Shown in pieces: positions 17,429-26,770 of a stretch of DNA of 47,638 nucleotides. This DNA comes from JAGBWK01 sp964462445 (GTDB taxonomy: Bacteria; Bacteroidota; Bacteroidia; Bacteroidales; Muribaculaceae), in contig CAYWXG010000014.1 in the NCBI GenBank assembly GCA_964462445.1, forward strand, positions 1 through 47,638, read 5' to 3'. Position 1 is the stretch's first letter. The number at the start of each line of letters is the position of its first letter. The notes under the pieces were generated by a model. That model saw nothing but the letters and a program-made list of their open reading frames with translations. It searched no databases and was not told the origin of the DNA. The position numbers were made by a program, and so were the translations under genes.

Positions 17429-17815
17429 TTAATTATCAGTTGTTTTAGTCTCAACATTTACCGCCTCTTCAACGAGCGCTCTGCGATGTTCATGTCGGTG
17501 CAAATCGCGAATTGTTTTCTTTTCCAAATTGCGACGCAGTGCCTCGGTCAAGTCAACACCCGTTTGATTGGCTATCGCTGTTACTACCCACACCACATCG
17601 GCCAATTCATCAGCTAAATTTGCCACCTCGCCCGGCTTAAACGTCTGATCGCCATACAATCGCGACATCTGCCGAGCCACTTCGCCGGTTTCCTCTGCCA
17701 GCACAGCCATATTAGTGAGGGGCGAAAAGTAGCCGTGTCCTATTTCCTTAATCCACTTATCTACCTTGCGCTGTAGCTCTGTCAATGTTATTTCTTCCGA
17801 CTCTTTCATTCGCAA
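17429..17815 (-). CDS. MazG-like nucleotide pyrophosphohydrolase
   Basis: A 128-residue all-alpha NTP pyrophosphatase. The EETGE block (about 41-45) and the ELADVVW block (70-76) give the ExxE...ExxD magnesium-binding pattern of the MazG superfamily. Single-domain members hydrolyse (d)NTPs to NMPs and pyrophosphate, often as house-cleaning enzymes; the substrate is not readable here. Its start overlaps the end of dtd by 10 bp. Confidence 0.85.
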   Translation of the reverse strand: MRMKESEEITLTELQRKVDKWIKEIGHGYFSPLTNMAVLAEETGEVARQMSRLYGDQTFKPGEVANLADELADVVWVVTAIANQTGVDLTEALRRNLEKKTIRDLHRHEHRRALVEEAVNVETKTTDN

Positions 17816-18258
17816 AGTTTTGAATCAATAATTATGGTGACCGGTCCGTCATTAACAAGCTCCACTTCCATGTGCGCTCCAAAAATGCCTCGCTTCACCT
17901 CTCTTCCCGACAGTTCCGATAATCGATTGCAATACGTTTCATACAATGCTCGTGCCTCTTCGCCTCCGGCCGAACGTATATAGCTCGGGCGATTACCCTT
18001 TCGTGTCGATGCCAAAAGTGTAAACTGACTGATTGACAATATCTCGCCGTCAACATCTACTACCGATCTATTCATCACTCCCGACTCATCGTCGAAGATT
18101 CGCAATGCCGCCGTTTTTCGCGCCAGATACTCTGCATCATCTGCCGTATCTCCCTTTTCCACCCCGACTAATACCATCAACCCCCATCCTATTTCCCGGA
18201 AATAGTCGGGTGCCACTTTTACCGAGGAACGCGAAACGCGCTGTATCACTACTCTCAT
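17806..18258 (-). CDS. dtd: D-aminoacyl-tRNA deacylase
   Basis: A 150-residue Dtd, which frees tRNA from mischarged D-amino acids and glycine. Seen: the N-terminal MRVVIQRVSRSSV, the active-site SQFTLLAST (77-85), and the cross-subunit NDGPVT near the C-terminus, which is the Gly-cisPro motif of the family. It is first in an operon with a MazG-like gene and deoC. Confidence 0.95.
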   Translation of the reverse strand: MRVVIQRVSRSSVKVAPDYFREIGWGLMVLVGVEKGDTADDAEYLARKTAALRIFDDESGVMNRSVVDVDGEILSISQFTLLASTRKGNRPSYIRSAGGEEARALYETYCNRLSELSGREVKRGIFGAHMEVELVNDGPVTIIIDSKLCE

Positions 18259-18294
18259 CGATTCTTTTGATTATAGTTTGATTTCTTACTATCG

Positions 18295-18326
18295 CAAATA
18301 TAGCGTTTAATTTATATTCGACCAAA
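18295..18326 (-). promoter_or_regulatory. Promoter of the dtd operon
   Basis: Minus strand TTTG (18326-18323), exactly 20 nt, TATATTTG (18302-18295): a full consensus match about 37 nt upstream of dtd. Confidence 0.7.
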
Positions 18327-18438
18327 ATTTATTTGAGTTAAAGGTTAAACATGGTTAATCTTTGCAAATTGTTGTTGGCTATATGTTAATTGTTCTTAAT
18401 TTAAAACTCCCCATTATATATAATAAATATAAAAGTAG

Positions 18439-18481
18439 TACCTTTGTAATCGCATAGTGGAGGAGGCAGGCGCTTCCTCCA
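18439..18481 (+). promoter_or_regulatory. Promoter -7 element and leader hairpin of rimP-nusA-infB
   Basis: TACCTTTG (18439-18446) is a -7 match; the -33 element is weak. Twelve nt further, bases 18458-18467 and 18472-18481 fold into a 10-bp GC-rich stem (TGGAGGAGGC pairing with GCTTCCTCCA, one G-U pair) around loop AGGC, followed by TTTTG. It sits at the very 5' end of the mRNA and about 50 nt before rimP, so it may be an RNA stabiliser or an attenuator. Confidence 0.5.
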
Positions 18482-18531
18482 TTTTGTTGATATAATCAAT
18501 ATATTTTGATGTATTTCAAACGCGCATTTTT

Positions 18532-18999
18532 ATGATAGACAAAGCTTTATTGACCAAAGTAGTGGAAGATGCCATCTGCAATACTGACATGTTTATAGTG
18601 GACATCAACATCAGCAACGACAATCGTATCGTTGTTGAACTTGACTCCGAAACAGGCATGGACATCAACGCTTGCGCCAATGTAACTCGCAAAATAGAAG
18701 CCGAATTCAACCGCGACGTTGAAGACTACGAACTTGAAGTAGGCTCTGCCGGATTGACTTCACCGTTCAAAGTAAAAGCTCAATACGCTAAAAACCTCGG
18801 CAACGAAATTGAAGTTACAACTCGCGACGGTCGCAAACTTCAAGGCACTTTGACCAATATTGACGACAATGACTTCACTATCGAAATCCCGACCAAAGTG
18901 AAGCATGAAGGAGCGAAACGCCCAGTTATTGAGCTTATTCCTACCAATATCGAGTTTGCTAACGTAAAAATTGCTCGCTACGTAATTAATTTCAAATAA
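18532..18999 (+). CDS. rimP: Ribosome maturation factor RimP
   Basis: A 155-residue RimP, needed for assembly of the 30S subunit. The N-terminal domain has VDINISNDNRIVVELDSETG and DINACANVTRKIEAE, the middle YELEVGSAGLTSPFK (family form ELEVSSPGLDRPL), and an SH3-like C-terminal domain follows. Adjacency to nusA and infB is the conserved gene order in most bacteria and supports the call. Confidence 0.93.
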   Translation: MIDKALLTKVVEDAICNTDMFIVDINISNDNRIVVELDSETGMDINACANVTRKIEAEFNRDVEDYELEVGSAGLTSPFKVKAQYAKNLGNEIEVTTRDGRKLQGTLTNIDDNDFTIEIPTKVKHEGAKRPVIELIPTNIEFANVKIARYVINFK

Positions 19000-19070
19000 A
19001 ATATAAAGGGACTTATTCCCTTCTTAATTATAATACAATAACAATTCCCTATAACCGAAAATTAACAACT

Positions 19071-20330
19071 ATGGCTAAGAAAGAGGAATCAGTAAATATG
19101 GTCGAGAGTTTCAAAGAATTTAAAGACCTGAAAAATATCGACAAGTCTACCATGATTCGCGTTCTCGAAGAATCATTCCGTAGTGTGCTATCCAAGCAAT
19201 TTGGCACCGACGAAAACTTCGACGTTATTATGAACCCCGACACCGGCGACGTGCAAATTTTCCAAAACCTTGAAGTGGTTGAAGATGGCACTGTTGAAAA
19301 TCCAAATCTTCAGATTTCACTTTCCGATGCCCGAGCTGACAACGACCCCGAAGTGGAAATCGGCGAAGAGCACACAAAAGAAATCATTTTTGCAGCTTTC
19401 GGGCGTCGAGCTATCCTCAATTTGCGTCAAACTCTTCAATCTAAAATTCTCGAACTTCAAAAAGAGGCTATCTACAATAAATTTAAAGACCTCGAAGGCG
19501 AACTCGTTACCGGTGAAGTGTATCAAACTTGGTCTCGTGAAACACTCCTCCTCGACGACGACAAAAACGAATTGCTCCTCCCTAAAACCGAATCAATTCC
19601 CGGCGACTTCTTCCGCAAAGGAGAAACTATTCGCGCCGTTGTTGCTAAAGTCGACAACAAAAATAACAACCCCAAAATCACCGTATCGCGTACAAACGAA
19701 AACTTCTTGCGTCGTCTTTTCGAACTTGAAGTCCCCGAAATCCACGATGGTTTAATCAACATTCGTGCCGTTGCTCGAATCCCGGGTGAACGTGCTAAAA
19801 TCGCCGTCGAAAGCTACGATGACCGCATCGACCCTGTAGGTGCTTGCGTTGGTGTCAAAGGCTCTCGTATCCACGGCATAGTTAGAGAATTGCGCAACGA
19901 AAATATCGACGTTATAAACTACACGTCAAACCCCTCTCTTTTCATTCAGCGTGCTCTTAGCCCCGCGAAAATATCTTCTATCGTTCTCGATGAAGAAAAC
20001 AAAAAAGCCGAAGTGTTCCTTCGTTCTGAAGAAGTTTCACTCGCCATCGGTAAGGGCGGTTTAAATATCAAACTCGCTTCTAAATTGACCGGATACGTTA
20101 TCGACGTTTATCGCGACACCGAAGAAGTATACGATGACGACGTTTACCTCGATGAATTCAAAAACGACATTGACGCTTGGGTAATCGACACGCTCAAGGA
20201 CAATGGGTGGGTTACTGCTAAAGCTGTGCTCAACGCGCCTCGTCAGGAAATTCTCGACAAAACCGACTTTGAAGAAGTTACCGTCGACCAAGTTCTCGAA
20301 ATACTCAAAGCCGAATTTGAAAACGACTAA
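19071..20330 (+). CDS. nusA: Transcription termination/antitermination factor NusA
   Basis: A 419-residue NusA. The N-terminal RNA-polymerase-binding domain (about 1-130) is followed by an S1 domain (about 135-205, starting GELVTGEV) and KH domains with VGACVGVKGSRIHGIVREL and the second KH glycine loop AIGKGGLNIKLA. The length fits Bacteroidota NusA, which lacks the long acidic repeats of E. coli. It modulates pausing, termination and ribosomal RNA antitermination. It lies 71 bp after rimP in the same operon. Confidence 0.95.
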   Translation: MAKKEESVNMVESFKEFKDLKNIDKSTMIRVLEESFRSVLSKQFGTDENFDVIMNPDTGDVQIFQNLEVVEDGTVENPNLQISLSDARADNDPEVEIGEEHTKEIIFAAFGRRAILNLRQTLQSKILELQKEAIYNKFKDLEGELVTGEVYQTWSRETLLLDDDKNELLLPKTESIPGDFFRKGETIRAVVAKVDNKNNNPKITVSRTNENFLRRLFELEVPEIHDGLINIRAVARIPGERAKIAVESYDDRIDPVGACVGVKGSRIHGIVRELRNENIDVINYTSNPSLFIQRALSPAKISSIVLDEENKKAEVFLRSEEVSLAIGKGGLNIKLASKLTGYVIDVYRDTEEVYDDDVYLDEFKNDIDAWVIDTLKDNGWVTAKAVLNAPRQEILDKTDFEEVTVDQVLEILKAEFEND

Positions 20331-20397
20331 AAATTTATCATTGCGGTTTTAACTTTTTCTCTCATTCAATTTTACCCCTAATTTTTTTACACTATAA

Positions 20398-23289
20398 ATG
20401 GCAAGAACAAGAATTAGTAAAATAGCTAAAGACCTCAACATCGCGGTTTCTACCGCCGTTGAATTTCTGCGCAAGAAAAACATTGAGATTGATGATAACC
20501 CCAATACTCGTATTGAGGACAATATCGTCGACCTTTTAATCGACGAATTTGACACTGACGGGACTCAAAAAGCTAAAAAAGCTGCATTCTTGTCAAATAA
20601 AGAGAATGAGAACGCCAACGCCAAGCCTCAACCTCAGCAACCGCAAAAAGAGGAGATTGAGACGAAAGTGACCGGTCCGAAAGTTATAGGTAAAGTTGAA
20701 ATCGACCGTCATGGCAACGTGATTAAGAAAAATCCGAATGAGCAGGCTAAACAAGAAGCTCCTACGAAACCGGCTATCGCGGAACAGAAACCCGCCAAGG
20801 TGGAAACTCCTGAGCCTGTTGTCGAACAAAAATCACAACCCGTTGCCGAGCCTCAACCCACCAAAGAGCACGAGGTCAAAGAAAAGCAACCCGCGCCGGA
20901 AGTGAAAGTTGGAAAACAAGCTCCCGCTCAACAACCTGTTGAACCCGTAAAAACTGTTCAACAGCCTAAAAATAAAAAGGAAGAGGAGAAGCCTCAACTC
21001 GCCGAAATAAACTCAGACGAAAAAGAGGAAGAAGAAATTTTCTCTCTTGCCGGAACCGCTAATGGTCCGCAAGTCAACGTCATCGGCAAAATCGACCTCT
21101 CTTCTCTAAATCAATCTACTCGTCCAAAAAAGAAAAGTAAAGAAGAACGTCGCAACGAGCGCAACCAACGCATCAACGCTACTGCCGCTAACACTGCTCA
21201 AACTTCTTCCGAACGCAAAAAACGCCGTCGCATTGGCAAAGAGAAGATTGACATTGAGAAAATCCAAACTCAAGGCAATCAACCCGGCGGTCGCAACGAG
21301 AACAAATCGTCTCGCGACAATGCCAACCAACCTCGACGCGATAAAGGCAACAATAAAGCAAAACGTCAACAACACGTTGAAATCAACGATGAAGACGTTC
21401 AAAAGCAAGTTAAAGAAACTCTCGCTCGCTTAACTGCAAAAGATAAAGGTCAGAAAAAAGCCGCTAAATGGCGTAAAGAAAAACGCGAAGCATTTGCTTC
21501 TCGCGAACGCGAAGCTGCCGAAATCGCCGACATGGAGAGTCGCACTCTCAAACTCACCGAGTTTGTGACTGCCAACGACCTCGCTTCTATGATGGACGTA
21601 CCCATCAATCAAGTAATCGCTACTTGTATGAACATCGGTGTGATGGTTTCTATCAACCAACGCCTCGATGCCGAAACAATCAATATCGTTGCCGAAGAAT
21701 TCGGATTTACTACTGAATACGTTTCTGCAGAAGTAGTTGAAGCTATTCAACAAGTTGAGGACACCGAAGAGGAACTCATGGACCGTCCCCCTATCGTAAC
21801 TGTCATGGGACACGTTGACCACGGTAAAACTTCACTCCTCGACTACATTCGTTCTGCCAACGTAATTGCCGGCGAAGCAGGTGGTATCACTCAGCACATC
21901 GGTGCTTATAACGTAAAACTCAAAGATGGTCGACACATCACATTCCTCGACACTCCCGGTCACGAAGCATTCACCGCTATGCGTGCTCGTGGTGCCAAGG
22001 TTACCGACCTCTGTATCATTATCGTTGCTGCCGACGATAGCGTCATGCCGCAAACTGTCGAAGCTATCAACCACGCTTCAGCTGCCGGCGTTCCTATCGT
22101 TTTTGCAATCAACAAAATAGATAAACCTACAGCCAACCCCGATAAGATTAAAGAAGAGCTTGCCAACATGAACTACCTCGTTGAAGAATGGGGCGGTAAA
22201 TATCAATCGCAAGATATCTCTGCTAAGAAAGGTCTCGGAGTTGACGAACTCATGGAGAAAGTGCTCCTCGAAGCTGAAATGCTCGAACTTAAAGCCAACC
22301 CCAACCGCAACGCCGTAGGTTCTATTATCGAATCGTCACTCGACAAAGGACGCGGTTACGTCGCTACTGTTCTCGTGCAAAACGGAACTCTCCGAATCGG
22401 CGACATCATTCTCGCAGGTACTCACTTCGGTAAGATTAAAGCTATGTTCAACGAACGTAACCAACGCATCACCGAAGCCGGTCCCGCAGAACCCGCGCTT
22501 ATCCTCGGCTTGAACGGCGCTCCCACTGCAGGCGACACTTTCAACGTGCTCGAATCTGAACAAGAAGCCCGCGAAATCGCTAACAAACGCGAACAATTAC
22601 AACGCGAACTCGGTCTCCGCACCAAGAAAATCCTCACTCTCGAAGATATCGGTCGCCGTCGCGCTATCGGCAACTTCCAAGAACTCAACATCATCGTCAA
22701 AGGTGACGTGGACGGTTCTATCGAAGCCCTTTCCGACTCTCTTATCAAACTTTCTACCGACGAAATTCAAGTCAACGTGCTTCACAAAGCCGTCGGTGAA
22801 ATCTCGGAAAGCGACGTTACTCTTGCTGCTGCTTCCGACGCTATCATCATCGGATTCCAGGTTCGTCCTTCTCAAGCGGCTCGTCGTGCCGCCGAAAAAG
22901 AAGGGGTCGAAATGCGTCTCTACTCTGTAATCTACCAAGCTATCGAGGAAGTGAAGGACGCTATGGCAGGTATGCTCGCGCCTGAAATCAAAGAAGAGGT
23001 TACAGGTACAGCTGAAGTTATGGAGACCTACCACATCTCGAAAGTTGGTACTATTGCCGGTGCTCTCGTGCGCGAAGGACGCATCAAACGTGGTTGCAAA
23101 CTTCGTCTCATCCGCGACGGTATCGTTCGCTACACCGGCGACCTCGGATCTCTAAAACGCTTCAAAGAGGACGTTAAAGAGGTCGTTTCAGGTTACGACT
23201 GCGGTATTTCTATCGCCGGTTACAACGACATTAAAGTCGGCGACCTTATCGAAGGATTTATCGAAGTTGAAGTAAACCGTTCTTTATAA
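20398..23289 (+). CDS. infB: Translation initiation factor IF-2
   Basis: A 963-residue IF-2, the GTPase that brings initiator tRNA to the ribosome. Residues 1-60 hold an IF2N-type domain, then about 60-370 are charged low-complexity sequence rich in Lys, Glu, Pro and Gln. A second IF2N lies near 390-440. The GTPase domain has G1 GHVDHGKTS, G3 DTPGHEAF and G4 NKID, followed by domains II, III and IV ending at SL. The ATG at 20398 gives the canonical start. Many opposite-strand frames over this gene are shadows. Confidence 0.97.
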   Translation: MARTRISKIAKDLNIAVSTAVEFLRKKNIEIDDNPNTRIEDNIVDLLIDEFDTDGTQKAKKAAFLSNKENENANAKPQPQQPQKEEIETKVTGPKVIGKVEIDRHGNVIKKNPNEQAKQEAPTKPAIAEQKPAKVETPEPVVEQKSQPVAEPQPTKEHEVKEKQPAPEVKVGKQAPAQQPVEPVKTVQQPKNKKEEEKPQLAEINSDEKEEEEIFSLAGTANGPQVNVIGKIDLSSLNQSTRPKKKSKEERRNERNQRINATAANTAQTSSERKKRRRIGKEKIDIEKIQTQGNQPGGRNENKSSRDNANQPRRDKGNNKAKRQQHVEINDEDVQKQVKETLARLTAKDKGQKKAAKWRKEKREAFASREREAAEIADMESRTLKLTEFVTANDLASMMDVPINQVIATCMNIGVMVSINQRLDAETINIVAEEFGFTTEYVSAEVVEAIQQVEDTEEELMDRPPIVTVMGHVDHGKTSLLDYIRSANVIAGEAGGITQHIGAYNVKLKDGRHITFLDTPGHEAFTAMRARGAKVTDLCIIIVAADDSVMPQTVEAINHASAAGVPIVFAINKIDKPTANPDKIKEELANMNYLVEEWGGKYQSQDISAKKGLGVDELMEKVLLEAEMLELKANPNRNAVGSIIESSLDKGRGYVATVLVQNGTLRIGDIILAGTHFGKIKAMFNERNQRITEAGPAEPALILGLNGAPTAGDTFNVLESEQEAREIANKREQLQRELGLRTKKILTLEDIGRRRAIGNFQELNIIVKGDVDGSIEALSDSLIKLSTDEIQVNVLHKAVGEISESDVTLAAASDAIIIGFQVRPSQAARRAAEKEGVEMRLYSVIYQAIEEVKDAMAGMLAPEIKEEVTGTAEVMETYHISKVGTIAGALVREGRIKRGCKLRLIRDGIVRYTGDLGSLKRFKEDVKEVVSGYDCGISIAGYNDIKVGDLIEGFIEVEVNRSL

Positions 23290-23314
23290 TTAACGCATCT
23301 AATCAACGATAGCC

Positions 23315-23785
23315 TTGATTCACGCCCACATCAACATAGGGAGCAATTTAGGCATTCGCGAAGACAACATAAGGCGAGCTGTGGCTGCATTGCAACAGCT
23401 CGCTTTTCATTCTTCCTTTAAACTCTCCGACACATTCTCTTCTTCCCCTTGGGGATACTCCTCAAACAATGATTTCCTCAACGTCGGCACTAGTTTTGAT
23501 TGCAATCTTTCCCCCGAAGAATTGCTCGACCACACTCAGTCAATCGAGCGAACCATTTCCAACACACCCCATCGCAACAGCGATGGCTCCTATGCCGACC
23601 GTGTCATCGACATCGACATAATCGCTTGCGCCAAAATCAAGGAAGACTCCTCGCAATTTGAGCTAATTGAAATTAACACGGAAAAACTCACATTACCCCA
23701 CCCTCGCGCACTGCTTCGCGATTTTGTCACCGTCCCCCTCCGCCAAATCGACCCACAACTCTACAATCTTATCACCAAACATTAA
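23315..23785 (+). CDS. folK: 2-amino-4-hydroxy-6-hydroxymethyldihydropteridine pyrophosphokinase
   Basis: A 156-residue HPPK, which transfers pyrophosphate from ATP to the pterin in folate synthesis. Seen: NIGSNLG (7-13) near the start, SSPWGY, and the magnesium-binding YADRVIDIDII (92-102). The start is a TTG at 23315; there is no ATG that keeps the conserved N-terminal strand, so the rare start is probably real. It lies 25 bp after infB and is likely the last gene of that transcript, facing the convergent permease gene. Confidence 0.9.
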   Translation: MIHAHINIGSNLGIREDNIRRAVAALQQLAFHSSFKLSDTFSSSPWGYSSNNDFLNVGTSFDCNLSPEELLDHTQSIERTISNTPHRNSDGSYADRVIDIDIIACAKIKEDSSQFELIEINTEKLTLPHPRALLRDFVTVPLRQIDPQLYNLITKH

Positions 23786-23862
23786 AAAGTAGATTCCAAC
23801 AATTAAAGCCGAGTATATTTTACTCAGCAATTCCTTGTAATCCCCCGATTTATCCTTGATTC

Positions 23863-25107
23863 TTATTCTCGTTTCTTCCCATGTAGCAGGAATCGCGTCA
23901 CTATCGACGTTAAAAATCCTATCCCCACTACAACGCCTATCACAATAACAATATCCCCGGCAGAGACACTCACCGGATACGCCTCTATCGACAATTTTGT
24001 AGGATCATCTGCGATAAGTTTTATAAATCCGAAACACTGCTGAAGCAACGACAACACTACCCCCAACACCACACCGACAAATCCTCCTAACGTCGTTATC
24101 AACATACTAAGCCAACCAAACACTCCGGCTATCACCCCGGGGGTAGCCCCCATCGATATTAGTACACTACTATTACCGCGTTTCTCAAGTATCATTATCG
24201 ACATTATCGCCAACACATTGAATGTTGCCACAACAAGGATAAATATAAGCATCAGAAGCGTTATCCATTTCTCAACATTTATCATGCGAAACGCATCTTG
24301 CTGCTGCGACATGCTATCTGCCACTTGATACCCCTGTCCGAGGTTCCGTGATATTTCCTCCCTCACATGCTCTATATCAGCCCCGGCTACTAAATCCACC
24401 TCTATCGACGTCGCTTCGCTGTCATAGCCCAATAGATTGCGTGCAAATTCAATCGACACAAACAGATATTCGTTGTCATACTCATTCTGGTCTATACGAT
24501 ATACCGCTGCAACCACAACCGAATCACATCGAAACGCGCCATAGGGATTTGCCGGATTAATTCGAGCATGGCGACGGGGTTCATACACTGCTACATCAAC
24601 CGGGATTGCCGGAAATGCTCGCAAGCCATTCGCCACTCCTATCGACGATATTGCCGTATTGGGCAACCCTTCCTCTTCATATAAGAGTTCCGGTGTCCCA
24701 TCTATTGTCAGATTTCGCAACGCCTCTGCTGTCACGCCCTCCGGACTAATCCCACATAGCATAAGGGGCATCTGATGCTCCCCGGCTACGGCAAATGCCC
24801 GTTCTTTAATCACCGGGAACGCTCCCGAGACACCCTCTACCCCCTCTATTGCAACCAAAACTGAATCGGTATTTGTTATCAATTTACCTGATGTCGGAGT
24901 AACCGATAATGGCGCACTGAAATGCGACAGCCTATCTGACGTGAATTCTGAAAATCCATTGAACACCGACAACACTATCACCATCGCCATCGCTGCAATT
25001 GCAACTCCGGCCATCGATATGTAGGACAACACATTGACTGCCGCATGACTCTTGCGCGAAAATAAATATCGAAGCGCAATGCGTATGGATAGCGATACCC
25101 GACTCAA
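23863..25107 (-). CDS. FtsX/LolC-type ABC transporter permease
   Basis: A 414-residue MacB/FtsX-fold permease. The N-terminus (IALRYLFSRKSHAAVNVLSYIS) and first helix (about 20-50) are typical of LolC/LolE. A periplasmic domain of roughly 220 residues follows and three helices lie at about 285-310, 325-360 and 380-405. LolCDE moves lipoproteins from the inner membrane to the outer-membrane carrier LolA. No ATPase gene is adjacent, so the partner is encoded elsewhere. It follows rbfA by about 75 bp in the same direction, an arrangement common in Bacteroidales. Confidence 0.85.
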   Translation of the reverse strand: MSRVSLSIRIALRYLFSRKSHAAVNVLSYISMAGVAIAAMAMVIVLSVFNGFSEFTSDRLSHFSAPLSVTPTSGKLITNTDSVLVAIEGVEGVSGAFPVIKERAFAVAGEHQMPLMLCGISPEGVTAEALRNLTIDGTPELLYEEEGLPNTAISSIGVANGLRAFPAIPVDVAVYEPRRHARINPANPYGAFRCDSVVVAAVYRIDQNEYDNEYLFVSIEFARNLLGYDSEATSIEVDLVAGADIEHVREEISRNLGQGYQVADSMSQQQDAFRMINVEKWITLLMLIFILVVATFNVLAIMSIMILEKRGNSSVLISMGATPGVIAGVFGWLSMLITTLGGFVGVVLGVVLSLLQQCFGFIKLIADDPTKLSIEAYPVSVSAGDIVIVIGVVVGIGFLTSIVTRFLLHGKKRE

Positions 25108-25181
25108 CTCTTTTGCCTGCTATATTTGTTATTGAATTCTTTTCTTGTGGATATATTCCTCCCTCTTAATGCTCGCGGAGA

Positions 25182-25526
25182 TTACTCCTCTTCCTTTTTA
25201 AGCAAGCTATCAATACGTTCAATATAATCAAGCGAATCATCAAGATAGAACGACAATTCCGGAGTCTTTCGCAACTGATATCTCACCTTTTGCGCCAATT
25301 CATAGCGTATCGATTTGCTTGACTTATTGATATTCTCTATTATTTCCGCTCCCTTTCCCGACGGAAATACCGAAATGTAAACTCTTGCAAGGCTCAAATC
25401 GGGAGTTACGCGAACATTGCTCACCGATACTATTACTCCGTGAGTCTTCGACGTCTGCTGGCGGAACATTTCGCTCAATTCCTTCTGCAATAGTCGTGAT
25501 ATCTTTGCTTGACGCGTTGTTTCCAT
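25182..25526 (-). CDS. rbfA: 30S ribosome-binding factor RbfA
   Basis: A 114-residue RbfA, a cold-shock-associated factor for 16S rRNA 5' end maturation. Seen: the N-terminal RLLQKELSEMF, the central VTPDLSLARVYISVF, and the KH-like region IRYELAQKVRYQLRKTPELSFYLDDS with its typical ending. Confidence 0.92.
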   Translation of the reverse strand: METTRQAKISRLLQKELSEMFRQQTSKTHGVIVSVSNVRVTPDLSLARVYISVFPSGKGAEIIENINKSSKSIRYELAQKVRYQLRKTPELSFYLDDSLDYIERIDSLLKKEEE

Positions 25527-25748
25527 ATTATTTTCTCTTTTACTCTGTTTAAACGCCGGGGCGCTATTGTTAGTTTAATTTATATGGTGGCTCTTCTCAA
25601 AAATATCATCCGTCGAGCCCCAAAAATATATACTTAATTTCTTCCACATTATCCTCACCCGCTACAACTCACTATGACTCAGCAACATATTGCAATCGGG
25701 CGCAACTCGGCACATCTAATTGTGTAGTTGCTCTATTTGTTGTTTCTG

Positions 25749-25756
25749 CAAATTTA
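25749..25756 (-). promoter_or_regulatory. Possible -7 element of rbfA
   Basis: Minus strand TAAATTTG fits TAnnTTTG. The leader to rbfA would be about 220 nt, long for this genome. No -33 match at the right distance; 25527-25748 shows nothing else I can support. Confidence 0.3.
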
Positions 25757-25787
25757 CGAATTTAAAAAGGGATTTTGAAGTAAGCAT

Positions 25788-25852
25788 AAAAAAAAATTAC
25801 TCGTCATCACGACGAATAATCTTCTTACCTTAAATCTAATACCATGAAAAAC
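25788..25852 (-). ncRNA. Candidate small RNA of about 65 nt with a six-codon frame
   Basis: On the minus strand, a TAACTTTG -7 element (25865-25858) is followed by a short transcript that ends in a hairpin, ATTCGTC (25817-25811) and GACGAGT (25805-25799) around a 5-nt loop, then AA and nine T. That is a promoter-to-terminator unit of about 65 nt. It contains a micro-frame ATG to TAA (25845-25825) encoding MVLDLR, about 6 nt from the predicted start. No -33 element is clear. The unit lies between trmD (with its own terminator upstream of it) and rbfA. Confidence 0.45.
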
Positions 25853-25970
25853 TGATGCAAAGTTACACTTTTTATGTTATAAAACATAGTTTTTCAAATA
25901 AAAATTCGCCAAATTAACACTATTTAACCATATTCCAACATTTTCTCCCATCTTATTCCCAAATAACGAT

Positions 25971-26005
25971 AAAAATTTAGGGAACTACTTTAGTAGCACC
26001 CTAAA
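25971..26005 (-). terminator. Intrinsic terminator of trmD
   Basis: A nested hairpin: TTTAGGG (25976-25982) with CCCTAAA (25999-26005) and an inner CTACT (25985-25989) with AGTAG (25992-25996). On the minus strand it is followed by a T run (25975-25971), about 63 nt after the trmD stop. Confidence 0.8.
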
Positions 26006-26067
26006 CTATATTCATATATTTCAACCCTAATTGGGCTTCCCTGAAGTACTATAACTTTTTTCCAATC

Positions 26068-26742
26068 CTATTTCAGCAAGTCGGGGCGAAGACGGCGTGT
26101 ACGCTCCACTGCCTGCTCATGACGCCACTCACTAATACGTGCCTCATGACCCGACAACAATATTTCAGGAACCTTCCATCCATTATAATCTGCCGGACGT
26201 GTATACACCGGTGGCGCAAGCAAATTATCCTGAAATGAGTCACTCAACGCGCTCTGTTCATCGCCAATCGCCCCCGGAATTAGACGCACAATTGCATCGG
26301 AAATGATAATTGCCGGCATCTCTCCTCCGGTCAAAACATAATCCCCTACCGATATTTCGCGGGTGATAAGATGCTCTCGAATGCGATAATCTATCCCCTT
26401 GTAGTGCCCGCAAAGTATGATAATATTATTGAGCATCGACATTGAATTGGCCATCGGCTGGTCAAACAATTCGCCATCGGGCGACGTGAATATCACCTCA
26501 TCATAATCTCGCTCTGCTTTAAGCGCAGCGATGCAACGATCTATCGGCTCTATCTGCATCACCATTCCCGCCTCTCCGCCAAACGGATAATCATCTACCT
26601 TGCGATGCTTATTGGTGGAATAATCTCGTAGATTATGAACACCAAATTCTACAAGCCCTTTTTGTTGAGCTCGTTTGAGAATTGAGCATCCAAGTGGCGA
26701 CTCAAACATTTCCGGCAGTACTGTTAATATATCTATTCGCAT
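26068..26742 (-). CDS. trmD: tRNA (guanine37-N1)-methyltransferase
   Basis: A 224-residue TrmD of the trefoil-knot (SPOUT) class; it methylates N1 of G37 in tRNAs reading CNN codons and prevents frameshifting. Seen: MRIDILTVLPEMF at the start, DDYPFGGEAGMVM (51-63), the SAM-binding knot LCGHYKGIDYRI and SVGDYVLTGGEMPA. It is transcribed from its own promoter and terminated before the candidate small RNA. Confidence 0.96.
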   Translation of the reverse strand: MRIDILTVLPEMFESPLGCSILKRAQQKGLVEFGVHNLRDYSTNKHRKVDDYPFGGEAGMVMQIEPIDRCIAALKAERDYDEVIFTSPDGELFDQPMANSMSMLNNIIILCGHYKGIDYRIREHLITREISVGDYVLTGGEMPAIIISDAIVRLIPGAIGDEQSALSDSFQDNLLAPPVYTRPADYNGWKVPEILLSGHEARISEWRHEQAVERTRRLRPDLLK

Positions 26743-26770
26743 AGTCTATGATCTCTCGATTAGTTTATAG

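Noticed and set aside
20593..23034. Several long frames opposite infB
   Set aside because: Antisense shadows of the biased codon use in infB; no motifs.
23811..23825. Hairpin GAGTA/TACTC between folK and the permease as a terminator
   Set aside because: Only 5 bp, AT-rich and without a T run on either strand.
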